A DNA stretch of 64,000 bases from NCBI GenBank assembly GCA_033964015.1, contig CM066913.1, positions 30,158,790 to 30,222,789 of the forward strand. Reading direction: 5' to 3'. This document shows, one piece after another, positions 11,101-20,000 of this stretch. The translations under genes were made by a program, and so were the position numbers. Positions within the stretch are counted from its first letter, which is position 1. Each line of letters begins with the position of its first letter. The notes beneath the pieces were generated by a model. The model saw nothing but the letters and a program-made list of their open reading frames with translations, made no database searches and had not been told where the DNA came from. Source of the stretch: Scolanthus callimorphus (Eukaryota; Cnidaria; Anthozoa; Actiniaria; Edwardsiidae).

Positions 11101-11624
11101 AGATCAAGTTACACCACGAAGGGGAAGGCACCACACTAAGCAAAGAAGCGTTACTCGAGAGGCGAAGAGTGTGCGTAGCACTTGGATTGGTCACGAAGGA
11201 GGATGCTGCGCAAATCAGAAATCTGCACTCGTGCCCGATTTATGTCAGCCAGGACGACGACGAGTCGATGTTCATAACCCAAAGTACCCAAGTGGCTAAC
11301 TTTGAGAAGACCCCGCCTCGAAGTCTCTCGGACACTGATGACTTCCCGCCACCGAAAACCCCGTCGCTGAGCCCAAAACCCCACCGACTAGTGTGCAGTA
11401 CGCCACTATCTATGCAATCTCCATTCCAGCGCACGCACATGAGCCAACAGGAACGTCTGCCACGACCTATCGAGGACTACTCCTCGCCAAGCGCATGGGG
11501 CGGCCTGGCAGTGAGAAGCCAAGGAGCAAGCAAGGCTAAACGCAGAAAGGTAGCGCCAGAGGGCAAGCAAGGGGCAACGAAAGGACAAAGAAGTATCACG
11601 ACTTTCTTTCAGTCGCAGAAATAG
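8118..11624 (+). CDS. SF3 helicase, six exons, with C-terminal PIP box
   Basis: Supported exons: from 8118 or later to 9047, 9121-9597, 9760-10022, 10097-10317, 10394-10934, 11021-11624. All five introns (73-162 nt) are GT-AG and keep frame. Exon 3 carries Walker A (GEANSGKTSL) and an acidic Walker B (EVIIIDEAY); exon 4 starts with the motif C region (PMVIACQSELEF), where Gln or Ser stands in place of the usual Asn. This order is that of SF3 replicative helicases of small DNA viruses and mobile elements, ATP-driven DNA unwinding motors. C-terminal exons are acidic and coiled-coil-like (about 10800-10930), then S/T-P-rich, ending in QRSITTFF (11586-11609), a canonical PCNA-interacting box. The first 400 bases are uncertain: frame changes near 8200-8240 and 8450-8500 cancel out, suggesting paired indels or a missed intron. 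No HUH nuclease domain was found. Confidence 0.8.
11586..11609 (+). other. PIP-box coding segment (QRSITTFF)
   Basis: Eight codons near the C-terminus of the helicase match Q-x-x-I/L/M-x-x-F-F exactly, followed only by QSQK and the stop. C-terminal PIP boxes recruit proteins to the sliding clamp PCNA. Confidence 0.7.
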
Positions 11625-12075
11625 GGACTTTAATGCACAGAGGCTTGTGAATAACAATTTACTAGGACGAAAAGGCAAGCAATTGTTTGTCAGCTTCTAC
11701 TTTTGAATACCTACTAAGCATGCATGCTAAGCTCACCGGGCATTCTTATAATTTACATTCTTTATTGCTTATATAATCGACACACAGTGTCAATTAATCA
11801 CGCATGATGTTTGGTCCTGTCGTTGCCATGACAACCAAATGATTAGTACAATTGTTGTTTATATACCATTTAATAAAAAATCAAGTTGTTTAATAACGCA
11901 TCGATGTTCCGTTACCATGACAACCGCTAGAGTTCGAGATTATTTATAGTTTACTTTTCACAAGCAGTTCAGCATATTTACGATAAAAGTATTGATCTAC
12001 AATTGACAATAATAAATGTTATTAACGTGATTATCAAAGAGCAAAGATAAGCTAGTGTCTTTGCTAGAGATTTGT
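11625..12075. promoter_or_regulatory. Spacer between convergent genes with two RFX X-box-like motifs
   Basis: AT-rich spacer between the helicase stop and the cyclin-like gene stop. GTTGCCATGACAAC at 11822-11835 and GTTACCATGACAAC at 11911-11924 each resemble the RFX X-box (GTTRCC followed by RGYAAC with one mismatch), 89 bp apart. No other feature seen. Confidence 0.35.
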
Positions 12076-12438
12076 CTAAAGACCTATTATGTCGAAATGA
12101 CCCAAGGGCCTCCAGTTAACTGATTCGAGTACTTTCAACTCTTCTTCTATGATGTCTTCTCTTGATACCGGTGAAGAGATCATGTCCATAAATAAGTTAT
12201 TTCTGTCAAAGTCACCGCTCTCCAGTTTTATAGCTATGAATAAACATGCCAATATGAGTTCCCTTAGAGTTGACCTTTTCCTGTCCTTGGTTCTGTTAAG
12301 GTGTCGCCAGAGCAGACTTTCTGCCAGAAAAGACGCACTTTTTGGAAAATTGAGTGCACAAATCCCTTGTAGAAATTCACCAGCGAACTTGATATCTTGC
12401 AAAGCGAGCTCTGGATGTTTGTCCACTAAGCTGTCCAT
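12076..12438 (-). CDS. Small cyclin-box protein
   Basis: A 120-residue protein starting at the ATG at 12438; a longer frame begins at a non-ATG codon and is not preferred. The C-terminal half matches a cyclin N-terminal box: LRELILACLFIAIKLES, then SREDIIEEELKVLESVNWRP. The Lys in IAIKLES and a Glu in the EEELKVL helix correspond to the Lys-Glu pair with which cyclins contact a cyclin-dependent kinase. A full cyclin has two boxes; only one is present, as in some short regulatory cyclins. It lies 0.13 kb downstream of the recombinase stop, same strand, and converges on the helicase. An intact frame suggests it is functional. The cyclin assignment rests on motif reading only. Confidence 0.6.
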   Translation of the reverse strand: MDSLVDKHPELALQDIKFAGEFLQGICALNFPKSASFLAESLLWRHLNRTKDRKRSTLRELILACLFIAIKLESGDFDRNNLFMDMISSPVSREDIIEEELKVLESVNWRPLGHFDIIGL

Positions 12439-12477
12439 TTTCAGAGTCTGTTTGTCTAGCAATGAAAGTGGCAAACG

Positions 12478-12486
12478 GATTTATAG
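12478..12486 (-). promoter_or_regulatory. TATA box of the cyclin-like gene
   Basis: The minus strand reads TATAAATCC about 40 nt upstream of the ATG at 12438, which would place the start site around 12450 and give a very short leader. Confidence 0.45.
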
Positions 12487-12564
12487 CTGCGCAATATATC
12501 CCACAATGCTCTCTGATCAAAGCATGTACTATGATTGGCCGACAAAAAAGCAGCGTTTTACGTT

Positions 12565-14304
12565 TTACCTTTTGTTGTAGTTAGGATATCTTCGCGCTGC
12601 CCGACATAGCAAGGAGTTGGATGTCCTTCCCTTTTCGAAACAAAACTCGGAATCTCTGAGAATAGCTTTCCACTGTCCAAATCCGTACCTTTTTAGTCCA
12701 GCTTTTAGGTATTTGTCTTCCTCGGGAGTAAACGGTAAACTTTTTCTTCTTAGCGAGCTATGCCCTTTTACCTTCAGCTGTGGTTTACCAGCAGGACGTG
12801 CGGGCGGCGGGACTTCCTTAATTGTTTCCACTTCGTCACTAGAAGAACTGCTCGTTTTCTTGTCTTCGCGCTCTTGCGAGGACGTAGACTTGTCTGAAAG
12901 CCGCGCGCGAACATCTTTTTCAAGTTCTGATCCCTTGTCACCTTGCAATTCCTTCAGAAACGTGTGCGCTTTCGTTGCGACGTCGCGCGATCTTTGCTTC
13001 TGGTAGTGTATCCTGGCAACCACAGAAGTGTGCTTTTGGTCTTCTGAGATGGTGCTTTGCGCAGAACTGCCTAGTTTTAACGAGCTTGCAGTCTCTACTA
13101 TTTGCCGATAACGCGTAGGATGGACGTATTTGCCGGTTGCGTCAAAGACCAACTTGCTCATGGACTCCCCAAGTTTGCTGTGCTGACCACCATTTCTTGT
13201 TACCAATACATAATCGCAACTGGGCTTTAGCAAAGGACGAATGTGAGCGATAAAACCATCTAGGACTTGCATGCTTGTGTCTGTCAGAAACAGCGAGTCA
13301 AAGCCGTATTTACCAGCAGTTTTGAACATTTTCTGGTCGATATATCCACCGTTGTTCTTTGCGCTTTTAACCATTTCGACCGTCAAGTACTGATAGGTCA
13401 TTGGCCGAGAGCCTTTCACCTTGATAACCAAATAGAGCGCGAGAAATTTAGTAGCGAATGATAAATCCAGAGGCGATGCTGCGCGTGGCTTTTCTTTGCA
13501 CATTTTATGCACGTTTTCGTAGCGCGGCAAGTAACGCCCAACCGCTTCCAAGAGCTCTTCTAATGTCGCCCAATGCCCTTTGGCCTCTAACGACTCTATG
13601 TCGAGGTCACCATTCCACTGAATGCGCATCATTTTAGAAACTGTTCTGCGCACCTTTTTCAAGTAGACCTCTGTCGTATAAAGGCTGCTTATCACCGATT
13701 TTGACGCGCCATTTACCTTTCGGAAGTCCGCCATTTCTCCAATTGCGTCGATGTAACTCAGTCGTCCTGCATGGCCAAGCTTCCATTCGTCCTGTAGCAT
13801 GTCAACAAATTTGAAAAGAAGATTAGGAGAGCACAAACCAAAGTCTATTATGTCAAATGTCAATTCCTCTTCGTCTTCGCAGCAAAACTTAAGAAACTTT
13901 AAACACCTGCTAACTATTTGCTTGGCTTGGCGCTTGCTTTTGCACCCTCCTCCTGTGCCAGTCAGCCAGGAGTTCAGTTGCTTTGCAATATCACTGGAAA
14001 TATCAAATGAAGGAATGGTTTTCGAATTGCGCACAGTGTTTTCAGGAGGTTCTTGTTTACCAGTTGGCTCGATCTCCTGGACAGCTTTGCAGTTGGGCTT
14101 TTCATCGAAATAATAAAACCACCGATGCTTTTTCTTAACGTGTTTCCTGCATCCTCGCTGGGTGGAGAATCCATCGTGTTTGCAATCTTGAACTGGGCAG
14201 TAGAAATGGCCGTCTGTTTCATCTTCTTCTAAGTGAAGCCTTTTTGGCTTAGGCGAAGCATTTGGGAATTTTGACCAGTTGACCACTTCTTCGCTCTTGC
14301 TCAT
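12565..14304 (-). CDS. Tyrosine recombinase with C2H2 finger and Myb/SANT domain
   Basis: An intact single-exon 579-aa frame. Residues ~34-60 form a C2H2-like finger (FYCPVQDCKHDGFSTQRGCRKHVKKKH, shown here only by its spacing C-x4-C-x12-H-x4-H). Residues ~230-450 resemble a tyrosine recombinase catalytic domain: first Arg in KGSRPMTYQYL, a Lys in KTAGKYGFDSLF, HPTRYRQIVE (H-x-x-R), then HTSVVARIHY, giving the R-K-H-R-H-Y set. The C-terminus is basic and Ser-rich, then a Myb/SANT-like helix set (FTPEEDKYLKAGLKRYG, WKAIL). Such enzymes cut and rejoin DNA through a 3'-phosphotyrosine and mobilise Crypton-type elements. The neighbouring helicase would supply replication. Divergent or domesticated recombinase is the alternative; the frame is uninterrupted, which argues for recent activity or selection. 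Confidence 0.7.
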   Translation of the reverse strand: MSKSEEVVNWSKFPNASPKPKRLHLEEDETDGHFYCPVQDCKHDGFSTQRGCRKHVKKKHRWFYYFDEKPNCKAVQEIEPTGKQEPPENTVRNSKTIPSFDISSDIAKQLNSWLTGTGGGCKSKRQAKQIVSRCLKFLKFCCEDEEELTFDIIDFGLCSPNLLFKFVDMLQDEWKLGHAGRLSYIDAIGEMADFRKVNGASKSVISSLYTTEVYLKKVRRTVSKMMRIQWNGDLDIESLEAKGHWATLEELLEAVGRYLPRYENVHKMCKEKPRAASPLDLSFATKFLALYLVIKVKGSRPMTYQYLTVEMVKSAKNNGGYIDQKMFKTAGKYGFDSLFLTDTSMQVLDGFIAHIRPLLKPSCDYVLVTRNGGQHSKLGESMSKLVFDATGKYVHPTRYRQIVETASSLKLGSSAQSTISEDQKHTSVVARIHYQKQRSRDVATKAHTFLKELQGDKGSELEKDVRARLSDKSTSSQEREDKKTSSSSSDEVETIKEVPPPARPAGKPQLKVKGHSSLRRKSLPFTPEEDKYLKAGLKRYGFGQWKAILRDSEFCFEKGRTSNSLLCRAARRYPNYNKR

Positions 14305-14705
14305 CCTTCGCCGAGACCAAGACTGGAAATGCGTGAAAACTCGAACGGGCTTACCTTATATTCACATTTGCTCCCTAGAGAGTAACACATTTTACAAGCC
14401 AATCAGAACTGTCTGGGCATAAGCTTTGCCCAAACTTGTTTTTTTGTTTGAGCTTCAAACAATCGAACAAGTTCAGGCAAGTCCACTTTAACAAAAGGGC
14501 AAGACGACAGGCTTGCGCATGCTCTCATGAACAGACAAACAAGCCTGGGTGTGTTGGTTGTTTATAAGTAGTAAAGCCAACTTACCTTGTTTTGCTTGTA
14601 ACATCTGCTGCCCGAGCACACTAACATTATCAGCCTGTGATGTTTGCACTACACTTAATTCTGCAATCACTCGACCCTCAGTTATGCTGAAATCCGTGCT
14701 TTTCT
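14305..14705. other. Upstream region of the recombinase gene, nothing recognised
   Basis: AT-balanced spacer with no supported gene. It should contain the recombinase promoter, but no convincing TATA box was found. Confidence 0.4.
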
Positions 14706-14709
14706 CACA

Positions 14710-15065
14710 TAGGAACTAAAGTTCACATTTAGTAGAAAAGGAACTTTCAATGAAAAGGAACAATGCCAAGAGTGATTGTTCCTTTTTAGGACCGTCAGGA
14801 ACTAATTTGGGCAATAGGGGAACAAAAAGTGAAGTTATCGGAGCAGGTGTTCCCTTTCACTGCAAGAAACTAGGAACATTTGGTCCGAATTCCCTTTTCA
14901 CAGAAATCAATACGGAACGTTTGTTCCATTTCACTTTTAAAAGGAACAAATCGAGTAAAAAGGAACGTATTGAAAAGGAACAGGCAGTTCCTGATTACTC
15001 AAATAGGAACCCTGTGTTCCTATTGTTGACCAATTCGTTCACTTTCACACCTGAACAGTTCCTTA
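14710..15065. repeat. Dense GGAAC/GTTCC cluster
   Basis: About 17 GGAAC or GTTCC pentamers occur in both orientations in ~355 bases, often as AAAAGGAAC or its complement (for example near 14710, 14740, 14757, 14778, 14849, 14874, 14911, 14922, 14942, 14963, 14978, 14988, 15005, 15018). No coding. The layout resembles the subterminal motif arrays bound by some transposases, or a heat-shock-element-like GAA/TTC array. Confidence 0.6.
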
Positions 15066-15253
15066 CTATGAAACGTGTTTGAGGTCTCTTTGCTGCTAAA
15101 GGGACTAAATACAAAAATGCGGGGAACACTCGAGTTTCAAAAACAAGGCCGGCTTTCGTGTCGCATCAGCTAAAATCCGATTTTTAAACTCTGAATCCCA
15201 AAAGAGGTCCAATTTGGACTTTTTTTCAACGAATGACAAAAATTAGAGGTCAT

Positions 15254-16294
15254 TTAGGTCCAAAAATTAGCCGTCATCACTTTTGGGGAATGTATATCAC
15301 CACCATCATCACTTTTGTCATCAACAACTGGGATGACTTTGGCTTTCAAAACCGAAGCGTCCCCGGCTACCGGTGAAACAGGAGAAACTGGCTCTTTAGA
15401 ATCAGAAACAGGGCTATCAGGCCGAGATTCATTGGGAACTGAAATAGCGGAGGTACTTGCAGAAACAACAGAGGTGGGTCCACAAGAGGTGGTCACAACA
15501 GTTGGTGCAACAGCCGGAGCAGAAGCCTTAGAAATGGCCGCTCCTGAAGTGACTGTCGCATACGAAGAGACACGAGAAACAGTAGAAGTCGGCGCAGAAG
15601 TGGAGGGTACGGGAGGCCGTAGCCCCGGCGGGAATGATAAGGGCGCAAAAGTGGAGTTAGTTACCTCCATGCCCGGTGGAGGCGACCAAGGGAGATGACA
15701 AACATTTACACGGTGTGAGTCACTTCCACACCGAGCACATGTGTCCTTATAAGGGCAGTCCTTTATGCCGTGACTCCAGCGATTACAGCGAAAACAGCAG
15801 AGCGGCTGACCCTTATATGAAACATGAAAAAAAATTCCCAATTTATTGTTTCTTGGGATGTGGTACTTAAGGTTGATGTCAAAACGGCGAGTACCCGTGA
15901 AAATTCCGTCTTTGTCTTTGTCCCGAATTATCGGGGTTGAAATCTTGCCATACGAAGAGATATAATGTGTGAGGACCTCATCAGGTACCTCAGTCGGGAG
16001 GTTTTGAACAACAAGGGAAAATGTAGTTTTTTCAACCTCAGAAAAATAACAGATCTGACCGTTGATGTTCAGCAATGAGGCGAGTAAAGTCTCGCGAGCT
16101 TTGTCGTGACCATTTTTCACAGTTACACGAAAGGTTTTGTTAGGACATAATTGTACGCATGCGATCTCTTCACGTACAACATTTATAACTTCTTTCAGAA
16201 GAGAAATAAACTTGTTTCGATCAATGTCCGAAGGGGACTTTAAAAGAACAGTGTTTTTACGCGATACTGTGTATTCACGCATTTTTCCAAACAA
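15254..16294 (-). CDS. LINE ORF1 protein with CCHC zinc knuckles
   Basis: An intact 346-aa frame. Residues ~1-130 form an RRM-like part; residues ~165-200 contain two zinc knuckles (CFRCNRWSHGIKDC and CARCGSDSHRVNVC), followed by a long Ser/Thr/Pro/Val-rich low-complexity tail. This is the design of ORF1 nucleic-acid chaperones of Tx1-like LINEs, which coat the element RNA. The matching ORF2 should lie to the left on the minus strand but is absent, so the copy is truncated. Gag of another retroelement is the main alternative. Confidence 0.65.
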   Translation of the reverse strand: MFGKMREYTVSRKNTVLLKSPSDIDRNKFISLLKEVINVVREEIACVQLCPNKTFRVTVKNGHDKARETLLASLLNINGQICYFSEVEKTTFSLVVQNLPTEVPDEVLTHYISSYGKISTPIIRDKDKDGIFTGTRRFDINLKYHIPRNNKLGIFFHVSYKGQPLCCFRCNRWSHGIKDCPYKDTCARCGSDSHRVNVCHLPWSPPPGMEVTNSTFAPLSFPPGLRPPVPSTSAPTSTVSRVSSYATVTSGAAISKASAPAVAPTVVTTSCGPTSVVSASTSAISVPNESRPDSPVSDSKEPVSPVSPVAGDASVLKAKVIPVVDDKSDDGGDIHSPKVMTANFWT

Positions 16295-16299
16295 GAAAA

Positions 16300-16940
16300 C
16301 ATGAATGGAAAAGTTTTACTTTTTACGCCAAACAATGCGTATTGTAGACCTACACTTTGTCTGCAAATACGCCTGCAAGAATTGATTCAGCCAAACACAG
16401 TACGTTTATTTTTAGGATTCACTAACTAATTGCGTTCTGAACACCTACACTTTTGTGTTCAGAAACGCCTACACTAAATTTATTCAACCCTTACAATTCG
16501 GGTTGAACACAACAATGAACAATTACAGGAATGTTTTTGATGAGGTTTTTCCAATGAATATTTTAGGCAACAATTATGCGTACAAGACGCCTACAACTAA
16601 ATTTACGATACGATTTTTAGGTTTCATACTTTAACAACAATAAATTGTGCACAACGAAATTCACTTAAACGAAGTTCAGGATCTACCGTTTCAGGGAAAT
16701 AGATCCAAAACTCAGACAAAACTCACAAGAAACGTTATTTAGAGATTTAGCGTACAAGACACCTACACTTTGTTTCAGATACGCCTACAACTAATGGACA
16801 ATACTATTTTTGGGTTTTATGTTAAATGACAACAAAAAAAGCACAATGAAACTTGATATGAAATCAATAATCGAAATGAGTCCAAAATTCACAAAAGCAA
16901 GCGCAATAAAGGAAGGAACTTGAAGGGAAAACTTACGCTC
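16300..16940 (-). repeat. Probable LINE 5' UTR with degenerate repeats
   Basis: Upstream of ORF1 a phrase of the type 'gcgtacaagacgcctacaac' recurs imperfectly at about 16340-16375, 16435-16475, 16575-16600 and 16750-16790, each followed by an AT-rich stretch with TTTTTAGG or TTTTTGGG. This is consistent with a repetitive LINE 5' untranslated region. Confidence 0.4.
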
Positions 16941-18732
16941 AGGGCCCAGGCCGAGCCCCGCTAAATCTTCGTTTTCAGACCTTCAAACAACCACTGAGAA
17001 TAACTTGTGTAGTATTACCGTATCCAACCAATTATGCACCTTGACTTCAAAAATCCCATGCAATTTCCACCTGAAAAACAAGAAAAATAATCCACGCAAA
17101 CGTCGACAAAATTCTGTATCTCAGGACGATCCCACGTATGAGCATTGAACAAATAACAAAAGTGACGCTAGTTACCACACTAAAAATGTTCTCGGGTGAT
17201 GAAATTAATCCATGTGGGTTATGAGTGCGAAAAACGTATGGTCGGTAAACCAAAATGTGTCATTCTATTTTTCTTGGAAATCGATTGCATCACATTTACG
17301 TGATGACATTTGAGCAGCTGATCGCTTTGACATTGGTTTCTGTTGATTTTGCATTTTTCTTGTTTCTTGCGCATGCGCACAACTTCTTTTAGTAACATTA
17401 ACTTCTTTTAGTAACATTTTGCTGCTATTGTTACTATTTGGGGCTAGGTGTATGTATTTCCATATAAATGCCAATCTTTAGACAAAATTAAGCTCTTCTC
17501 CTTTCTGATTTTCACCCTCTGTCAAAGTAACCAGCATTTTGTAACCTTGTCCTTTTCTATATTTTATCTTAACCTGGGGGTTCCAATATACACAAGTTTG
17601 CATGGGGGGTCAAAAACTGGTGCCGCTCATCCCCGGGGTACATATATTGTTTGGAATTACTCAATACACATAAGTTGTTGAGTAAATAGTTTCAACTGGA
17701 TACCCATCAGCAGTCTACAGAAATTATGTAACCTAGATCTCTGAAGTGGATGTAGGCTACTCATCATGGTCTGCTACTAGTTTTTTAAGCTCTTGCTGCT
17801 GTTCAAACTGCCAAACCCTAGCTACTGCCCATGCCCTATGTAGGACTTGATGAAATGTGGCATTCCCCTTGGTCCATTTAGGAATTCAGGATTTTTTTTG
17901 TTCAATTAAAGCTTTGCCTGGCCTGCTGCTTGCTCCCTCCATATTGTGCTTGCTTTCAGTTTTCGGATCCCTATTTCAAGTTTCAATTCTTGCTTTTGTC
18001 TGGTTGAGCATAAGTAAGACAATCAATACAGGACATACTGAGTCTAAACAAAACCATAGGCATTTAGGTAGGGTCCACCTGACAGTAAGTAGGAATTTGA
18101 ATTTAAGGCAATTCTAGATCTTTCTCCATTAGATCGAGACCATCATTAAGATTGCTACCAGGGCTGCAAAACTCTGACCCAGAGTCACCTGAAACTAAGA
18201 AACCAAACTAGCCAACAATGGAACCTTACCTAAAGTCTGGTAGGGAATACTTACAGTTGTAAAAAGTATATCTGTAATTTATTTTCCTGAAAAGCTTGCA
18301 CTTTTCGATTTCTCATGCAAACACGTCTGGCTCAAACTTACTTGCTTTCGATGTGTCAGTAGCTAAAACCTTCGGTAGGTGAGAAGAGTCCAAATTTTCA
18401 CTCAGAAAATTTCTCACTGCAATCCAAGTGTTTCAGGTGTGCTTCACAGTCACTCAAACAACCACAAAATGGCTTTCTGCCTAGTTTGAAGATTAAATCA
18501 CTCTTATTTCCAGTTCCAGTTAAATATGGAATTACATTAATAAAATATTACATTCTTGTTCACTTTGGCAAAAAATTCATCCATCTGAATTATTTCATCT
18601 ACCTTTGACTCAAAACCCGATCACGTAGACGCAGTGCATTATGGGTAGAATTGACCATTTTACACAGGGACCTCCCCCACTCCTCTACAAACACGTTCAC
18701 TTCAAAAACGCTCTTGACGCACTCGCTTAGGC

Positions 18733-18850
18733 GTCTACGGCCATACCATCGGGAAAGCACCGGTTCTCGTTCGATCACCGAAGTTAAACCCGGTTGGGCG
18801 AAGATAGTACTTAGACGGGTGACCGCTTGGGAATACTTCGTGCTGTAGAC
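18733..18850 (+). rRNA. 5S ribosomal RNA, copy 1
   Basis: 118-nt 5S rRNA gene starting GTCTACGGCCATACC and ending GTGCTGTAGAC; these ends pair to form helix I. The internal Pol III control region is present (A-box area GTTAAACCCGGTTGGGC, C-box area AGTACTTAGACGGGTGACCG). A TTTT terminator follows directly (ACATTTTGCC). This is the only 5S left of the Polinton. Confidence 0.95.
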
Positions 18851-19250
18851 ATTTTGCCACCCTTTTGAAAATAGTCTTTGTTTACAATAATGTGAAGGAA
18901 AAGTCAAACGGAAGCAAGGAAACGCGCGCTTAGCTTTGTACATGAATTGATAAGACACGGCGCATCGACAAAATTATTTTTGACATCTTCAAAAAGGGCG
19001 TGTACAGCGAAAGAAAGTCACGCGATGTTAAACGAACTCGCGCGCTTTCTGTTGATAAAATGTGAGTCTATTGCACATGACGATTTACTAGATCAAGCAA
19101 CTTTTCGTAGCATACTATATAAAAAAACGTGTCTTTTGGGTTACAAACTACAGCGCGCGTCAGAGAACTGCACTTGTAGGAGAAAACCGACGACGTCACA
19201 GACACAATCAAGTGATTTAGAACGTAATGTAATTAGCTGCCAAAACGCTT

Positions 19251-19416
19251 GACGAACTTTCTTCGTCGTTGCAGGAGCGGAGAAAGTAGCGTGAAAGCCG
19301 GCGCTTTCTTGCTATAATCTGCAGTTCTGGAGAGAGCGGACTGGAAATTAGGTTTCTAAACTAGAGAAGGAAGCGTGCAAGGACAACTAGAGTCGATATG
19401 GGCAGCAAACGTAAGT
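19251..19416 (+). promoter_or_regulatory. Possible second transcription unit start in each 5S unit
   Basis: In order: inverted repeat GACGAA-ctttc-TTCGTC (19251-19267), inverted repeat GAAAGC-cggc-GCTTTC (19293-19308), TATAAT (19313-19318), then 80 nt later ATGGGCAGCAAAC (19398-19410) directly followed by the strong splice donor GTAAGT. The arrangement recurs in nearly every unit (for example 37560, 40440, 43320, 46210, 49100, 54962, 57854, 60728, 63602). A first exon, or a spliced-leader-like RNA, would look like this; no Sm site was confirmed. Confidence 0.3.
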
Positions 19417-19828
19417 AAATAAAACAATTTTACAGTAAAGAAAAAAGTGAAAGACAACGCGCATAATTTGAGCCGCACAAATTGTAAACTCGCGCGATTT
19501 CTCTACTTTCTGGCTGCGCAATGATTGGCGTTGTGTTTTGCTATATCTATACTTTCCATCTTATAGAAGAAGAAAAAAAACGGTCGCGGTGATAGTTCTC
19601 ATCATTTTTGTGGCCACTTTTCGATACACGGAACACTGCAGGAAAGTTGATTTTCTTTTTAGCAAAAGCGCGCAACAATTTCATAAACATTTTCGTCTTG
19701 ATATAAAATATGACAACGCCTGCACGGGCACGAACAAGGGCTCGGGGACTGTATGTAGTGACATTCAGGTATTGCAAATTTGCGATCTAGATCACCGTAA
19801 AAATCAGTTTTTTTTAATTGAGTGAAAA

Positions 19829-20000
19829 ACCCCAGGTCCATACCTCCAGACGTGTGGCTGAAGCACCGTATGGCGGCCCGATAAGCCCTTTACAACGATG
19901 CCAGAGATTTCGGCCCCGGCGGTCGCTATCCTCAGGGGGTTAATTGCTCAGTAGCGACTCAGTGACAAAGCGGTGAGGGGTACGTCCGCCACCAGACCCT
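19829..20000 (-). ncRNA. Candidate Pol III-type RNA in each 5S unit (GC-rich segment)
   Basis: About 170 GC-rich bases, far richer than the spacer around them and almost indel-free between units. On the minus strand the 5' end GGGTCTGG can pair with the 3' GGACC, an internal 7-bp stem GTCGCTA/TAGCGAC is perfect, and GGGG-TTTTT closes the segment like a Pol III terminator. Copies: 37997-38166, 40875-41044, 43753-43922, 46645-46814, 49536-49705, 52512-52680, 55395-55564, 58283-58452, 61160-61329. It does not match U1, U2, U4, U5, U6, U3, SRP, RNase P or MRP RNAs as I know them. Strand and product are inferred. Confidence 0.4.

Noticed and set aside
15315..15698. Plus-strand 127-aa frame rich in Glu/Thr
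   Set aside because: Antisense of the low-complexity tail of the LINE ORF1.
17047..17474. Minus-strand frames in the spacer with hydrophobic segments
   Set aside because: They merge, split and shift between units by single-base indels; no constraint visible.
18651..18848. 65-aa frame repeated in all 5S units
   Set aside because: It reads through the 5S rRNA gene itself, so its conservation is that of the RNA.
18947..19252. 91-101-aa frame downstream of each 5S gene
   Set aside because: Length and C-terminus change with the A-run near 19127 in different units; no domain and no coding signal beyond repeat identity.
19547..19841. Overlapping frames on both strands in the spacer
   Set aside because: Open on both strands in every unit, with length set by T-run variation; shadows of conserved spacer.
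19829..20000. Identification of the GC-rich segment as SRP RNA or a U snRNA
   Set aside because: A GGTGGCG phrase recalls the SRP Alu domain, but the helix 8 motif and Sm or snRNA landmarks are missing.
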